DNA of 64,000 nt from Catenulispora rubra (GTDB lineage Bacteria; Actinomycetota; Actinomycetes; Streptomycetales; Catenulisporaceae): NCBI RefSeq assembly GCF_015356825.1, contig NZ_JAACYW010000001.1, positions 62,001 to 126,000 of the forward strand, in the 5' to 3' direction. Under the pieces are notes generated by a model. It saw only the letters and a list, made by a program, of their open reading frames with translations, was not told the origin of the DNA and searched no databases. Shown here piece after piece: positions 33,836-43,195 of the stretch. The first letter of the stretch is position 1; the number at the start of each line of letters is the position of its first letter. The translations under genes and the position numbers were made by a program.

Positions 33836-34621
33836 ATGGATGACGACGCGTTGTGGGATTTCGCGGGCCGGGAGGGAGCCGCGTTCATCGCCGGCGGCAC
33901 CGGCGGGATCGGCGCGGAGATCGTGAGGACCATGGCGCGGCGGGGCAGCGACGTGGTGTTCAGCTATCGCTCCAACAAGGCCGCGGCCCACGATTTGGCC
34001 GACAAGGTCGAAGAGATCGGGCGGCGTGCCCTCGCCCTTCAGCTCGACCTGGGCGACGAATCGGCCGCGGCGGAGGCCGTCGCGACGACGGCCGACGTCT
34101 TCGGCGGCATCCACACACTCGTCTACGCAGCCGGACCGCACGTGCCGATGGTGCACCTGAGCAAGGTCACGCCGAGTCAGTACCGTGCTCAGCTCGACGC
34201 GGACGCTGTCGCCTTCTTCAACCTCGTGCACCCGGCGCTCCCCGAGCTTCGCAAGACCCAGGGCAACATCGTCGCCGTCACCACCGTGGCCACGCGCCGC
34301 TTCCCCGTGCGCGACGGGCTGTCATCCGGGACGAAGGGCGCCGTCGAGGCGGTGGCGCGCGCCCTGGCCGCCGAGGAGGGCCGGTTCGGCGTCCGCGTGA
34401 ACTGCGTCGCCCCGGGCATGTTGACCGACGGCATCGCCGGTCGGCTCATCAGCTCCGGCGAGCTCGACGACGCGGCTCTGGAGATCACCCGGCGGAACAT
34501 CCCGCTGCGGCGCTTCGGAAGCGCGACGGACATCGCGGAAGCGGTCGCGTTCCTGGCTTCGGACCGTGCCGGCTTCATCAGCGGCCAGGCGCTCGGCGTC
34601 GATGGCGGGTACAGCGTCTGA
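33836..34621 (+). CDS. Short-chain dehydrogenase-like protein without catalytic tyrosine
   Basis: A 261-residue SDR-fold protein. The glycine-rich loop IAGGTGGIGAEIVRTMA, VYAAG for NNAG, and the C-terminal FISGQALGVDGGYSV are intact. At the active site the usual YxxxK reads SSGTK (Ser instead of Tyr, within GLSSGTKGAVEA) and the catalytic serine region reads VTTVATRRF, so the standard hydride-transfer chemistry is unlikely. Similar Tyr-less layouts exist in enoyl-ACP reductase-like and other divergent SDRs. ATG 33836 follows AAAGGA. Last gene of the operon begun at 26859. Confidence 0.82.
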   Translation: MDDDALWDFAGREGAAFIAGGTGGIGAEIVRTMARRGSDVVFSYRSNKAAAHDLADKVEEIGRRALALQLDLGDESAAAEAVATTADVFGGIHTLVYAAGPHVPMVHLSKVTPSQYRAQLDADAVAFFNLVHPALPELRKTQGNIVAVTTVATRRFPVRDGLSSGTKGAVEAVARALAAEEGRFGVRVNCVAPGMLTDGIAGRLISSGELDDAALEITRRNIPLRRFGSATDIAEAVAFLASDRAGFISGQALGVDGGYSV

Positions 34622-34706
34622 CCGGTGGGGTCTGGCAGGAGACGGAGAACAAGGTTCGGCGGGCGCGATGAACTGGGGCTGGGGGACCTCAAGCCGCCGT
34701 CATTCA

Positions 34707-37607
34707 TCAGGGCATTGATGGTGCTTCATCCAAGGTCGCGTAGAGTCGGTCCGCGACTTCGGAAGCCATCGGGTCGCCTGACTCCTTCATGATGGCGAGC
34801 GCCTTACGCCAGGCGTCGACAGCCTCGGACGTCCGTCCGCGGGCCGCCAGCCGTCGGCCTGCCAGATCCAGGGATATCGCCTCCAGACGCAGGCTGCCTA
34901 TACCGCGTGCACTCTCGGCTGCCGCTTGGAAGTCGTCGAGTGCTTCGTGGTCCAGGCCGAGGGCCTCGTGGATCTCGCCGGAGGTGATCAGCAGGTACAC
35001 CTCGTTACCGCGAAGGCCATGTTCACGGACGAATCCGAGCGCCTTGGCCGTCGTCTCGGCGGCTTCTTGCAGACGGCCGACCTGACGCAGCACATCGGCA
35101 CGGTTGTTCAGGTTGTCCACATGCCCGTACAGGTCGCCGAGTTCCTGGTACAGCTCCATGCTTTTCGCGTTGTATTCGAGTGCTTCGTCATATCGGCCGA
35201 GCTCAGCGCTCAGCACGCCGAGGTTGGTCAAGGCCTTCGCCTCGCCGTAGCGGTCGCCGAAAGTCTGCATGCCGGCAAGCGAGCGTTCGTAGCACACCAT
35301 GGCGTCGGTGTACTTGTTCAGGACGTAGTAAGCGTTGCCGAGCCTGTTCCAAATCAGCGCCTCAGCCTGAACATGGCCGAGCTTCCGGGACGCAGCGATT
35401 GCCGCCTCATGGGTCGCGACCCAGTCCGCCGTGTGATTGCGGAGATAAAAGAACCCGAACATCATGTAAGGGAGCTGCCAGGCGACGTCGTGGCGTTCCA
35501 TCCGCTCGGCCAATCCCACCGCCGCCACGAGGCCCCTCCGCTCCTGGTCATACCAGGACATCGCCCCGTCGTACGAGTCGAACACGGGGATCGGGTGATT
35601 CGGGGCCTCGGTGATCTCGGGAATCTCGATATCGCTCGTACGGTAGGGGCGGGCACAACGGACTGCCGCCGCCGCGGTGTGGACGTACCAGCCGAGCAGC
35701 CGCGACACGGCGGCGGCGCGCGACGATGCGGGCTCCTCGGACCAGGCCAGTTCGGTGGCGAACGTCCGGAGCAGGTCGTGGAAGCGGAAACGACCGGGCG
35801 ACGGTTCATCCAACAGGTTCGCTACGACGAGGGAGTCCAGCAGGTCCTCGGTGCGATGGAGCGGCAGATCGAAGAGCACCGCAGCGGCGGACGCCGCGAA
35901 GGTGGGGCCGGGAAGGAGCCCGAGCAGTCGGAACGCCCGGGCCGGGCTGACCACAGCCGGCCCTTCGGTTGCGGCTAGAGTGGCCGTGGCGGTATCGACG
36001 TCCTGCAGACTCGCGTAGCTCAGCTCGAACGTCGCCCGCACCGCGACGTCCTCGACCCGCAACTCGTCCAGCCGGTGGCGTTCGTCGGCGAGGCGGTCCG
36101 CGAACGCGGCGACGGTCCAGGTCGGCCGCGAGGCCAGGCGCGAAGCGGCGATCCGGACGGCCAGCGGCAGGCCACCGCAGAAACCCAGGACCCGCTCGAC
36201 CGCCTCGGGCTCAGCGCGGACCCGTGCCGGGCCGACTACCGAGGTGAGTAGCTCTCTCGCCTCGGATGACGTCAGGAAGCCCAGGTTCATTCCGACCGCA
36301 CCGGCCAGGCCCGACAGCCGTCCACGGCTCGTCACCAGTACCGCACAAGCGCCGCTTCCCGGCAACAGCGGTCGCACCTGCGCGGCGTCGCGGGCGTCGT
36401 CCAGGACGATCAACAGTCTGCGACCTGCGCTCACCGAGCGGAACCTGGCCTGGCAGGCCGCCGCGTCCTGCGGGATGGACCCTGCAGGTTCGCCCAGATC
36501 GCTCAAGAAGTCAGCGAGAACCCCGGTCGGGTCGCGCGGTACGTCGCTGGTGCCGCGCAGGTCGACGTAGAGTTGGCCATCCGGGTATTCGTCCAGGACC
36601 CGGTGTCCGACGTGCAGGACGAGCGTCGTCTTGCCCACTCCCCCGATGCCGGTGACCGCCGAGACCACGACCGGCCGTGCCTGACCGTCCGCAGCGCCCT
36701 CCAGCAGGAGCTCACAGAGCTCTGCGACACTTGTCTGCCGCCCGGTGAAATCCCGGACGTCCCTGGGCAACTGCGCCGGCACGGAATGCGGCGCGACACC
36801 GAGTGGGCGCGGAACTCCGGCCTGCGCCGGTATCGGCGGATCACGATCGACGCCGACACTCTGGAGTTCGGGATCGGCGACCAGAATCCGCTCGTTCAGC
36901 GCGGACAGACGGGCCGAGGGCTCCACACCCAGTTCGTCGATCAGGCCTTTGCGGAGGTTCTGGTACGCGGCCAGCGCCTCCCCCTGACGCCCGACCTGGT
37001 GCAAGGTGAGCATCAACTTCGCGTGGAAGTCCTCCGCGAACGGGTTCTCCACAGTGAGAATCCGCAGATCGGGCAAAGCCTCGCTGTAGCGGCCCAACCG
37101 GAGGTCGGCGGTGATCCGGCCGTCATAGGCCGACCACCGCATCTCAACCAACCGCTGCACATCAGCCATCGGGACCACGCCGACCGGCAGCCCGGCGCCC
37201 GGCTCGCCGCGCCAAAGCGCGATAGCCTGCGAGAACTCCCGGCGGGCACTAGCCCAGTCCTCATCAGCCAGCGCCTGGTGCCCCCGCCGGCAAGCCAGCT
37301 CGAAGACGGACACGTCGAGCTCGGCGGCGGCGACGTCGATGACATAGCCCGGCGACAGGGTCCGCACCCGGGCGCCGGCACGCGGCCCGAGCTGCTTGCG
37401 AAGGCGCATCACATGGTTGTGCAGCGAAGCCAAGGCGGCCCGCGGAGCGGCATCACCCCAGATGCGATCGACGAGGATTTCGGTCCCGACCACCTGGTTC
37501 GCGCTGGTTAGAAGGAGCGCCAGGACTGCCCGGGGAATCGCACCCGGGACAGGGACAGGACGCGAGTCGACGTGTACTTCCAGTGGTCCCAGCAATCCGA
37601 ATCTCAT
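34707..37607 (-). CDS. AfsR/SARP family regulator: OmpR-like DBD, BTAD, NB-ARC and TPR
   Basis: A 966-residue SARP-type activator. Residues 1-90: winged-helix (LLGPLEVHVDSRPVPVPG, VLALLLTSANQVV). Residues about 95-245: BTAD (FELACRRGHQAL, RITADLRLGRYSEALPDL). Then NB-ARC: Walker A TGIGGVGKTTLV, Walker B RLLIVLDDARD, GLPLAVRIAASRL, FHDLLRTFATE. C-terminal 300 residues: TPR repeats (RLGNAYYVLNKYTDAMVCY, NLGVLSAELGRYDEALEY). ATG 37607 is chosen at the canonical MRFGLLG start; the frame extends 25 codons upstream. It is transcribed towards the end of the convergent catabolic operon and divergently from the reductase gene, with operator copy F between them. Its targets may be outside the window. 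Confidence 0.9.
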   Translation of the reverse strand: MRFGLLGPLEVHVDSRPVPVPGAIPRAVLALLLTSANQVVGTEILVDRIWGDAAPRAALASLHNHVMRLRKQLGPRAGARVRTLSPGYVIDVAAAELDVSVFELACRRGHQALADEDWASARREFSQAIALWRGEPGAGLPVGVVPMADVQRLVEMRWSAYDGRITADLRLGRYSEALPDLRILTVENPFAEDFHAKLMLTLHQVGRQGEALAAYQNLRKGLIDELGVEPSARLSALNERILVADPELQSVGVDRDPPIPAQAGVPRPLGVAPHSVPAQLPRDVRDFTGRQTSVAELCELLLEGAADGQARPVVVSAVTGIGGVGKTTLVLHVGHRVLDEYPDGQLYVDLRGTSDVPRDPTGVLADFLSDLGEPAGSIPQDAAACQARFRSVSAGRRLLIVLDDARDAAQVRPLLPGSGACAVLVTSRGRLSGLAGAVGMNLGFLTSSEARELLTSVVGPARVRAEPEAVERVLGFCGGLPLAVRIAASRLASRPTWTVAAFADRLADERHRLDELRVEDVAVRATFELSYASLQDVDTATATLAATEGPAVVSPARAFRLLGLLPGPTFAASAAAVLFDLPLHRTEDLLDSLVVANLLDEPSPGRFRFHDLLRTFATELAWSEEPASSRAAAVSRLLGWYVHTAAAAVRCARPYRTSDIEIPEITEAPNHPIPVFDSYDGAMSWYDQERRGLVAAVGLAERMERHDVAWQLPYMMFGFFYLRNHTADWVATHEAAIAASRKLGHVQAEALIWNRLGNAYYVLNKYTDAMVCYERSLAGMQTFGDRYGEAKALTNLGVLSAELGRYDEALEYNAKSMELYQELGDLYGHVDNLNNRADVLRQVGRLQEAAETTAKALGFVREHGLRGNEVYLLITSGEIHEALGLDHEALDDFQAAAESARGIGSLRLEAISLDLAGRRLAARGRTSEAVDAWRKALAIMKESGDPMASEVADRLYATLDEAPSMP

Positions 37608-37733
37608 GGTCCCCCGCTTCGAACAACGACCCACAAGCGATCTCAGCTTCGCACGCGTCGTTGCGACGCGAGGCCCCTTCAAGACCTGGCCGCAAAGCCG
37701 TTACACAACCGACTCGTCGTTGCCGAAACCTCG

Positions 37734-37760
37734 GAGAATAGTATTCTCCTCTCAGTAGAA
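37734..37760. promoter_or_regulatory. Island operator copy F (best palindrome; reductase gene)
   Basis: GAGAAT-AGT-ATTCTC-N7-TAGAA; the first two arms extend to a perfect 7-base dyad GGAGAAT/ATTCTCC (37733-37749). It lies 25 bases before the reductase ATG at 37786, whose AGAAGGAG ribosome-binding site follows it. The SARP gene starts 127 bases away on the other strand. Confidence 0.72.
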
Positions 37761-37785
37761 CTTACCTTCCAGAAGGAGTCGTTGC

Positions 37786-38781
37786 ATGCCGAGACCCCCT
37801 CTGTTCCAGCGGGCGACCGTGACACGGATCGTTCAGGAGACCGCCGACGCGCGCACCTACGTGCTAGCTCCCCACGAAGGACCGTTCGAGTACCGCGCAG
37901 GGCAGTTCTGCACCTTCCGGGTCCGATTGAACGGCACAGAGCTGCTGCGCTCTTACTCGATGTCGAGCGCCCCGGAGACCGACAGCGAGCTGATGACGAC
38001 GGTCAAGCGGATACCCGGCGGCCAGGTCTCCAACTGGCTGCACGAAAGCCTCACCGAGGGCGACGAAGTCGAACTGACGCGCCCGGCGGGGGTCTTCTGC
38101 CTGCGCGAGACCGATGCACCGCTGCTGGGCTTCGCTGGCGGCAGCGGGATCACCCCGATCCTGTCACTCGCGAAGAGTGCGCTGGCGACCACCGGGAGGC
38201 GTGTGCGTCTGTTGTGCGCGGACCGCGACAGGGACTCGATGATCTTCGACAAGGTGCTGACGGACCTGGCCAAGCGGTTTCCGGCGCGGTTCTCTGTGCT
38301 GCGTCATCTCGACGTCGAACACGGCTGGGTCAACACGGCAGCCGTCCGGGAGTTCGTCGGCGCGGACGGCGACGGCGACTGCTACGTCTGCGGACCGACC
38401 CCGTTCATGGACATCGTCGAAGCCGCGCTCCCCGGGCCCGGCCGGATCATGATCGAGCGGTTCGGCGGCGACGCCGAAGCGCCTGCCGTGGAGCCCGGCG
38501 GCGAACTCGACGGGACGGTCACCATCGTTCTGGGCCGAAAGCGGGCATCGGTGCCCCGGCACGCCGGCGAGACGCTGCTCGAAAGCGCTCGGCGTGCGGG
38601 CCTGCTCCCTCCGTTCTCCTGCGAGGCAGGCAACTGCGCCACCTGCATCGCCCAACTCACCGAGGGCCACGCGACCATGCGCGTGAACGACGCGCTGACC
38701 GAGGAAGAAGTGGCCGAGGGGTATGTCCTCACCTGCCAGGGTGTGCCGGACACTCCGTCGGCGACCGTGGTCTACGAGTAG
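37786..38781 (+). CDS. KshB/HmpX-type oxygenase reductase (FAD, NAD, plant-type [2Fe-2S])
   Basis: A 331-residue electron-transfer flavoprotein. FAD domain with RSYSMS at residues 55-60, NAD(P)H domain with FAGGSGITPILS, and YVCGPTPFMD; C-terminal ferredoxin domain with CEAGNCATC plus a downstream Cys in VLTCQG, i.e. the C-x4-C-x2-C...C cluster site. The domain order FAD-NAD-[2Fe-2S] is that of 3-ketosteroid 9-alpha-hydroxylase reductase KshB and phenylacetyl-CoA/ring-hydroxylase reductases. No partner oxygenase is in the window, so it must serve an oxygenase encoded elsewhere. Single-gene unit with operator copy F. Confidence 0.9.
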   Translation: MPRPPLFQRATVTRIVQETADARTYVLAPHEGPFEYRAGQFCTFRVRLNGTELLRSYSMSSAPETDSELMTTVKRIPGGQVSNWLHESLTEGDEVELTRPAGVFCLRETDAPLLGFAGGSGITPILSLAKSALATTGRRVRLLCADRDRDSMIFDKVLTDLAKRFPARFSVLRHLDVEHGWVNTAAVREFVGADGDGDCYVCGPTPFMDIVEAALPGPGRIMIERFGGDAEAPAVEPGGELDGTVTIVLGRKRASVPRHAGETLLESARRAGLLPPFSCEAGNCATCIAQLTEGHATMRVNDALTEEEVAEGYVLTCQGVPDTPSATVVYE

Positions 38782-38833
38782 GGGCGGTTCCGAACGCGGC
38801 TTCAAGAACGAGCGAGTCCACGCGCCCTAGCTG

Positions 38834-41500
38834 TCAGATGGGCTCCAGCGGCGAACCTGCTCCGCTGTCGAGCCTGACGGTTTGGTTTTGATCAGGGTTG
38901 AGCACCCGCAGAATCTCGTGCGCGTCCTTGGCAAGTTGTGGCGCGTGGTCGAGAGCGAACTGCTGGGAGGCGTTCAGCTGGTACACCCCGAGCGATCCGT
39001 CGATCTTGACGATAAGGATCGCGCCGATCCGGAGAACGACCTCGTTGTTGGGCTCGATGGCGGTCAACACCGGACCGAGGTTCGCCAGCATCTTGCTGGT
39101 GACTTCCGCGTCCCAGGCCTGCACCGTCTTCGCCTCGACAGCGTGCGCGGCGGTGGCTATGAGTTCCTTCCCCGCGGGCGTGGACGCGGCTTTGGCTGCG
39201 CGCGCCTTTTGCCGACGAAACCAGGACTCGATGACCGGCGGCTCGGGGTCGAAGGCGACAAGACCGGCCGTCGCCAGCAGGTTCTCGATCTCGGTTTCGA
39301 CTCCGGAGGCGGTGGCAGCATCCGAAAGGTAGACGCTGATGGAGATCGTGTCCGTCTTCTCTGGAAGTCGAGTGAGCTGTTCGCGAACACGTTCGGCTTC
39401 TGAGATTCGCTGCTGGCTCTCGAACAGCTCCAGCGCTGTCTGCCACGAGGCGCGCGCAGTCTCGTCCTCGCTGAGGGCTGCCCAAACGTCACCGAGGTGA
39501 CCGAGTGTGGTGGCCTGTTGGTAGGCGTCTTGGAGGTCACGAAAGATCTCCAACGCGGCTTCGTAGCGGCTGCGGGCAGTATCGAAGTGGCCAGACAGCC
39601 GAGCAACGTATCCGAGACTGTCCAAGGTGACGGCGGCACCCTCACGGTGCCCAAGCTCCTCGAAAACTGCCAGCGCCTGCTCACCGGCGTGGGACGCACT
39701 AACGAGGTCGCCGCCACTTGCGTAGAGCCAGCTCAAGGCATTCAACATTGTCGCTTCTCGTGTACGGTTCCCGAGCTGCTGGTACAGCTCCAGACCCCGT
39801 ACGGCATGCGCTTGGGCCAGCTGAATATCGCCAATGTGCTCAAATGCGAGAGTCAGGGCGTAGTGCGTATGCGCCTGGCCAGCTACATCGCCGATGTTCT
39901 CCGCGAGCGCTAGGGCATCCTGAAGTTGGGCGAATGCTTCCTGATACCGACCAGCACGGGCGTAGGCATTGCCCAGCAGGCGATGCGCTCGTTCCTGGAT
40001 CTCTGCGTTTCCATCGTGCTCGGCTGCGACGACGCCGACCTGCCATACCGCAACCTGGTCACTCAGCAGGCCTTGCCTCATGTGAAAATCGTCGAGCACC
40101 CAGGCGAGCTGCCACACGACGTCGTGCCAGCCCTGCGCCACGGCAAAGCGTTGGGCTGCGATCAAACCAGCGTGCTCGGCGTGGAACCACGCAAGAGCCT
40201 CGACGTCGTCGGAGAAGTCCTGCGGCATGCAGCCGGGCACCGCAGGGTGAAGGGTGATCGTGGCGCGGTCCGGGTCCAGCTGCCGATCTGCGGCATAGGC
40301 GCTGTGCAGATAGAAGTCGATCAAGCGCCGCATGGCACTGACCCGCGATTGCGCATCAAGGCGGTCGCGGCCGGCTCTGGCGGCATGGAGACGGATCAGG
40401 TCATGCATTCGATAGCGGGATTCGTCGAGCCGCTGAATGAGAGACAGCCTCTCCAAGGCTGTCGCGAGAGCCGCAGTCAGGTCCTCCGGCCGGCCAAGGA
40501 GATTGGACGCCGCGCGCAAGCCGATGTCCGGTCCAGGTGCCGACGCAAGCAGTCCGAGCGAGGTCGCTTCATCAGCGGTGAGTAGAGTGAACGACCACGA
40601 AACGATCGTTTCGATCGTTCGCTCACCGTCGGCCTCACGGGTCCGATGAATCTGCCTCGCTACTTCCTCCAGCGTCGCGGCCAGATCGCCTAGAGGCACT
40701 TGCCTGCTGACTACAGCGCGATCGGCGACGATGGCCAGCGCAAGCGGCAGACCAGCACAGACAACGAGTATCCGCTCCAGGGCACCGGGCACGGCCGGTA
40801 GGAGCGGGACGCCGAGCCGCTGCTGCAGCAACATGCGGGCTTCATCATTCGGCAGCCTGTCAAGCTCCAAAGACTCAACGCCAAGCTCGGCGAGTTCGGG
40901 TAGCCGATTGCGGCTGGTAACGACGACCATGCATGTCGGGTTCTTCGGAAGGAGCCTGGCGATCTGGTCCGAACTGGCCGCGTTGTCGAGCATGACTACC
41001 ATCCGACGCCCGGTCATCAGACTGCGATATAGATCTAGTTGCTCATCGACGCTTTCTGGAATCGATGACACCGGGACCTTGAGTGCGTCGAGAAACGCCC
41101 GAACCGCTGCTGATGTGGTCAGTGGCTCGCTGTCGGGTGCGAAGCCTTGCAGGTCGACGAACAGCTGGCCATCGGGGAACGAGTCAGCATGGTCTTCAGC
41201 CCATCGAAGAGCAAGCGTGGTCTTCCCGACTCCTCCCCTGCCGCCCACCGCAGTGATGACGACGAGCGGACTGTCCCGCTCTGGTGCCCGCAGGATGCGG
41301 TCAAGCCGCAGCAGCTCGCGCGCACGGTTGACGAACAGCGCGGGCGCGGGAGGAAGCTGCGTCGGTTTGACCAGCCCCGGCAGTTGGTAGACGCGAACGC
41401 GCGAACTGTCACTTGACGGCAGGAAACCGGTCACCACCAGTCCGGCACCAGGGTCTCCATCGGTCGCGGAGTCACTTGTCACCCATCCAGTCTGAGCCAA
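38834..41500 (-). CDS. STAND protein: NB-ARC and TPR with unknown C-terminal domain
   Basis: An 888-residue AfsR-like STAND ATPase without the DNA-binding and BTAD domains. A ~50-residue leader is followed by NB-ARC: Walker A VGGRGGVGKTTLALRW (near residue 90), MVVMLDNAAS (Walker B), GLPLALAIVADRA, MHDLIRLHAARAG. Residues about 480-720 are TPR repeats (AHRLLGNAYARAGRYQEAF, LNALSWLYASGGDLVSA). The last ~160 residues form a separate alpha/beta domain (starting DTISISVYLSDAAT, with AHAVEAKTVQAWDAEV and IGAILIVKIDGSLGVYQL) that I do not recognise. It could be a conflict or defence sensor or a signalling switch. It has no island operator. Confidence 0.8.
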   Translation of the reverse strand: MAQTGWVTSDSATDGDPGAGLVVTGFLPSSDSSRVRVYQLPGLVKPTQLPPAPALFVNRARELLRLDRILRAPERDSPLVVITAVGGRGGVGKTTLALRWAEDHADSFPDGQLFVDLQGFAPDSEPLTTSAAVRAFLDALKVPVSSIPESVDEQLDLYRSLMTGRRMVVMLDNAASSDQIARLLPKNPTCMVVVTSRNRLPELAELGVESLELDRLPNDEARMLLQQRLGVPLLPAVPGALERILVVCAGLPLALAIVADRAVVSRQVPLGDLAATLEEVARQIHRTREADGERTIETIVSWSFTLLTADEATSLGLLASAPGPDIGLRAASNLLGRPEDLTAALATALERLSLIQRLDESRYRMHDLIRLHAARAGRDRLDAQSRVSAMRRLIDFYLHSAYAADRQLDPDRATITLHPAVPGCMPQDFSDDVEALAWFHAEHAGLIAAQRFAVAQGWHDVVWQLAWVLDDFHMRQGLLSDQVAVWQVGVVAAEHDGNAEIQERAHRLLGNAYARAGRYQEAFAQLQDALALAENIGDVAGQAHTHYALTLAFEHIGDIQLAQAHAVRGLELYQQLGNRTREATMLNALSWLYASGGDLVSASHAGEQALAVFEELGHREGAAVTLDSLGYVARLSGHFDTARSRYEAALEIFRDLQDAYQQATTLGHLGDVWAALSEDETARASWQTALELFESQQRISEAERVREQLTRLPEKTDTISISVYLSDAATASGVETEIENLLATAGLVAFDPEPPVIESWFRRQKARAAKAASTPAGKELIATAAHAVEAKTVQAWDAEVTSKMLANLGPVLTAIEPNNEVVLRIGAILIVKIDGSLGVYQLNASQQFALDHAPQLAKDAHEILRVLNPDQNQTVRLDSGAGSPLEPI

Positions 41501-41582
41501 GTCGCTTGATCAGGATGCGATGTTTGTGAACGTTGTCCGAGGCGGTGCTCCGTGTCAGTCATCGACGATAATCTCACCGGCC

Positions 41583-43169
41583 ATGGAAGCGTTCCTGAAG
41601 GACGGACACCCGCTGCTCGGCAGCGTGCCGGGGCCGCTGGCGCTCGCCAGCCGCGACGGTGTGATCTGGGCGGCCGGAGGCGGTCGCGGCGATAGTGGGC
41701 TCTTGCGGTTCGACGCCGGGGGCTGGCGTGCGCGGTCGCTCGACGCACATGGCCTGCGCGCGGTGCTGCCGCTCGACGACCGGACGGCTGTGGTCGCCGG
41801 GGAGCACGGGTACGTCTCGATCGTCAGCGTCGACGCCGAGGACGAGGACGAGGACAAGGGCGTCCGGGAGGTCGAGACACAGTTCGACGGGTGCCTCTAC
41901 ACGCTGACCAGCGTCGGCGGGCTCATCGGGATCACCGGGGACGAGGGCTTCGTCGCGACGCTCGACCCTCGGACGGAGAAGCTGAACGTCCACCCGCGGT
42001 TCACCAACGAGCGTATCGTGAGTGCGGTCACCGCGCCCGGCGGCACGATGGTGTTCGTCGCCGGCAGCCAGCTGATACACCGGTCCGGCGACGGCACCGC
42101 AGATGTGTGGTTCTCAGGACGTGCGCCGCTCACCGACGCCGCCTATGCTCCCGACGGCCGCCTCGCGGTGGCCGGCGACGCAGGCCAGCTATACCTCGCC
42201 GCTCCCGGACAGCAGCCTGTGCGTTGCGACGACGTTCCCGATCTCGACCTGGAGTGTCTGTACTACGACCCGCGGCGGGACTGCTTCGTAGCCGTCGGCG
42301 AGAACGGCTTCGTCGGCGTACTCGGAGACGATGGCAGGTTGCAGGCGTCGCCCGCCACGGTGCCACCGTACCGCCTCACCAGCATTCTGCCGTGGCGCGA
42401 CGGCCATCTGTACGCCGGCTGGACTCAGCAGGGGCCGCCTTACCGGATGCGCGGCGCGCTGTACTTCGACGGTTCCGGCGAAGCAGCCCCGAGCAAGGTG
42501 TATCAGGCTCCCCGACAAGACTTCGGCCCGCCGCGGGTGCGCACAGTCGGTCACAGCGGCCGGCCCGCTCTCGCGGTCGACGCCTTCGAGGTGATCCCCC
42601 TCGCCACCGCCGAGCAGCGGATGCCCGACGTCAGCTGGCCGGACTGCCCGTCGAAGGAGGTCCGGTTCTACGACGGCGATGTCCACGTCGCCACCGCCGA
42701 AGAGCTACTGGACGACACCGGGGACTGGGGCTACGCGGTCGCGATCCGCGGAGACCTGATCGTCGACGGCACGCTCGACGCGACCGCCGGCGGCGACGGA
42801 TACGGCAGCCTGCTGGTCGTGCAGGGGGACGTGTGGGCCAACGCGGCGATGTTCCGCTATGGCATCGCGGCGTCAATCGGCGGCACCCTGGAGGTCGCGA
42901 CCGCGGTGATGTGCGACCACGGCGACGACGGCGGCACGCTGTGGGCAAAAGCGATCCGCGCCCAAGTACTGTCCTACTCGCTGTATTTCCCAATACCGGA
43001 CGCCGAGATCGACGCATTCTGCATCGGCGACGTCTACGGCGACCTCACCTTCCCGCCGAGCCGCGGCAACGAGGTCTTCGACGCCGGCGTACTCGAGGAT
43101 GGCTATCTCGAGGAACGCATTGCGGCGCAGTGGCTGAGCGGGGGTAGATCGATCTTGCGCGACGCGTGA
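41583..43169 (+). CDS. Hypothetical beta-propeller / beta-helix protein
   Basis: A 528-residue protein in two parts. Residues 1-330 show repeated strand patterns with GxxG turns (GVIWAAGGG, TAVVAGEHG, GLIGITGDEG, DCFVAVGENG), as in a beta-propeller. The C-terminal 170 residues (VAIRGDLIVDGTL, SLLVVQGDVWANAAM, IGGTLEVATAVM) look like a short right-handed beta-helix of the kind found in some immunity proteins. No signal peptide. ATG 41583 is preferred to 41520 because homology-like structure starts there, but no strong ribosome-binding site is seen. Function unknown; its neighbours are DUF1877 and DUF7003-like genes, which often occur near polymorphic toxins. Confidence 0.65.
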   Translation: MEAFLKDGHPLLGSVPGPLALASRDGVIWAAGGGRGDSGLLRFDAGGWRARSLDAHGLRAVLPLDDRTAVVAGEHGYVSIVSVDAEDEDEDKGVREVETQFDGCLYTLTSVGGLIGITGDEGFVATLDPRTEKLNVHPRFTNERIVSAVTAPGGTMVFVAGSQLIHRSGDGTADVWFSGRAPLTDAAYAPDGRLAVAGDAGQLYLAAPGQQPVRCDDVPDLDLECLYYDPRRDCFVAVGENGFVGVLGDDGRLQASPATVPPYRLTSILPWRDGHLYAGWTQQGPPYRMRGALYFDGSGEAAPSKVYQAPRQDFGPPRVRTVGHSGRPALAVDAFEVIPLATAEQRMPDVSWPDCPSKEVRFYDGDVHVATAEELLDDTGDWGYAVAIRGDLIVDGTLDATAGGDGYGSLLVVQGDVWANAAMFRYGIAASIGGTLEVATAVMCDHGDDGGTLWAKAIRAQVLSYSLYFPIPDAEIDAFCIGDVYGDLTFPPSRGNEVFDAGVLEDGYLEERIAAQWLSGGRSILRDA

Positions 43170-43195
43170 TCCGATCGAGCCGTCGTGACGTGTTC

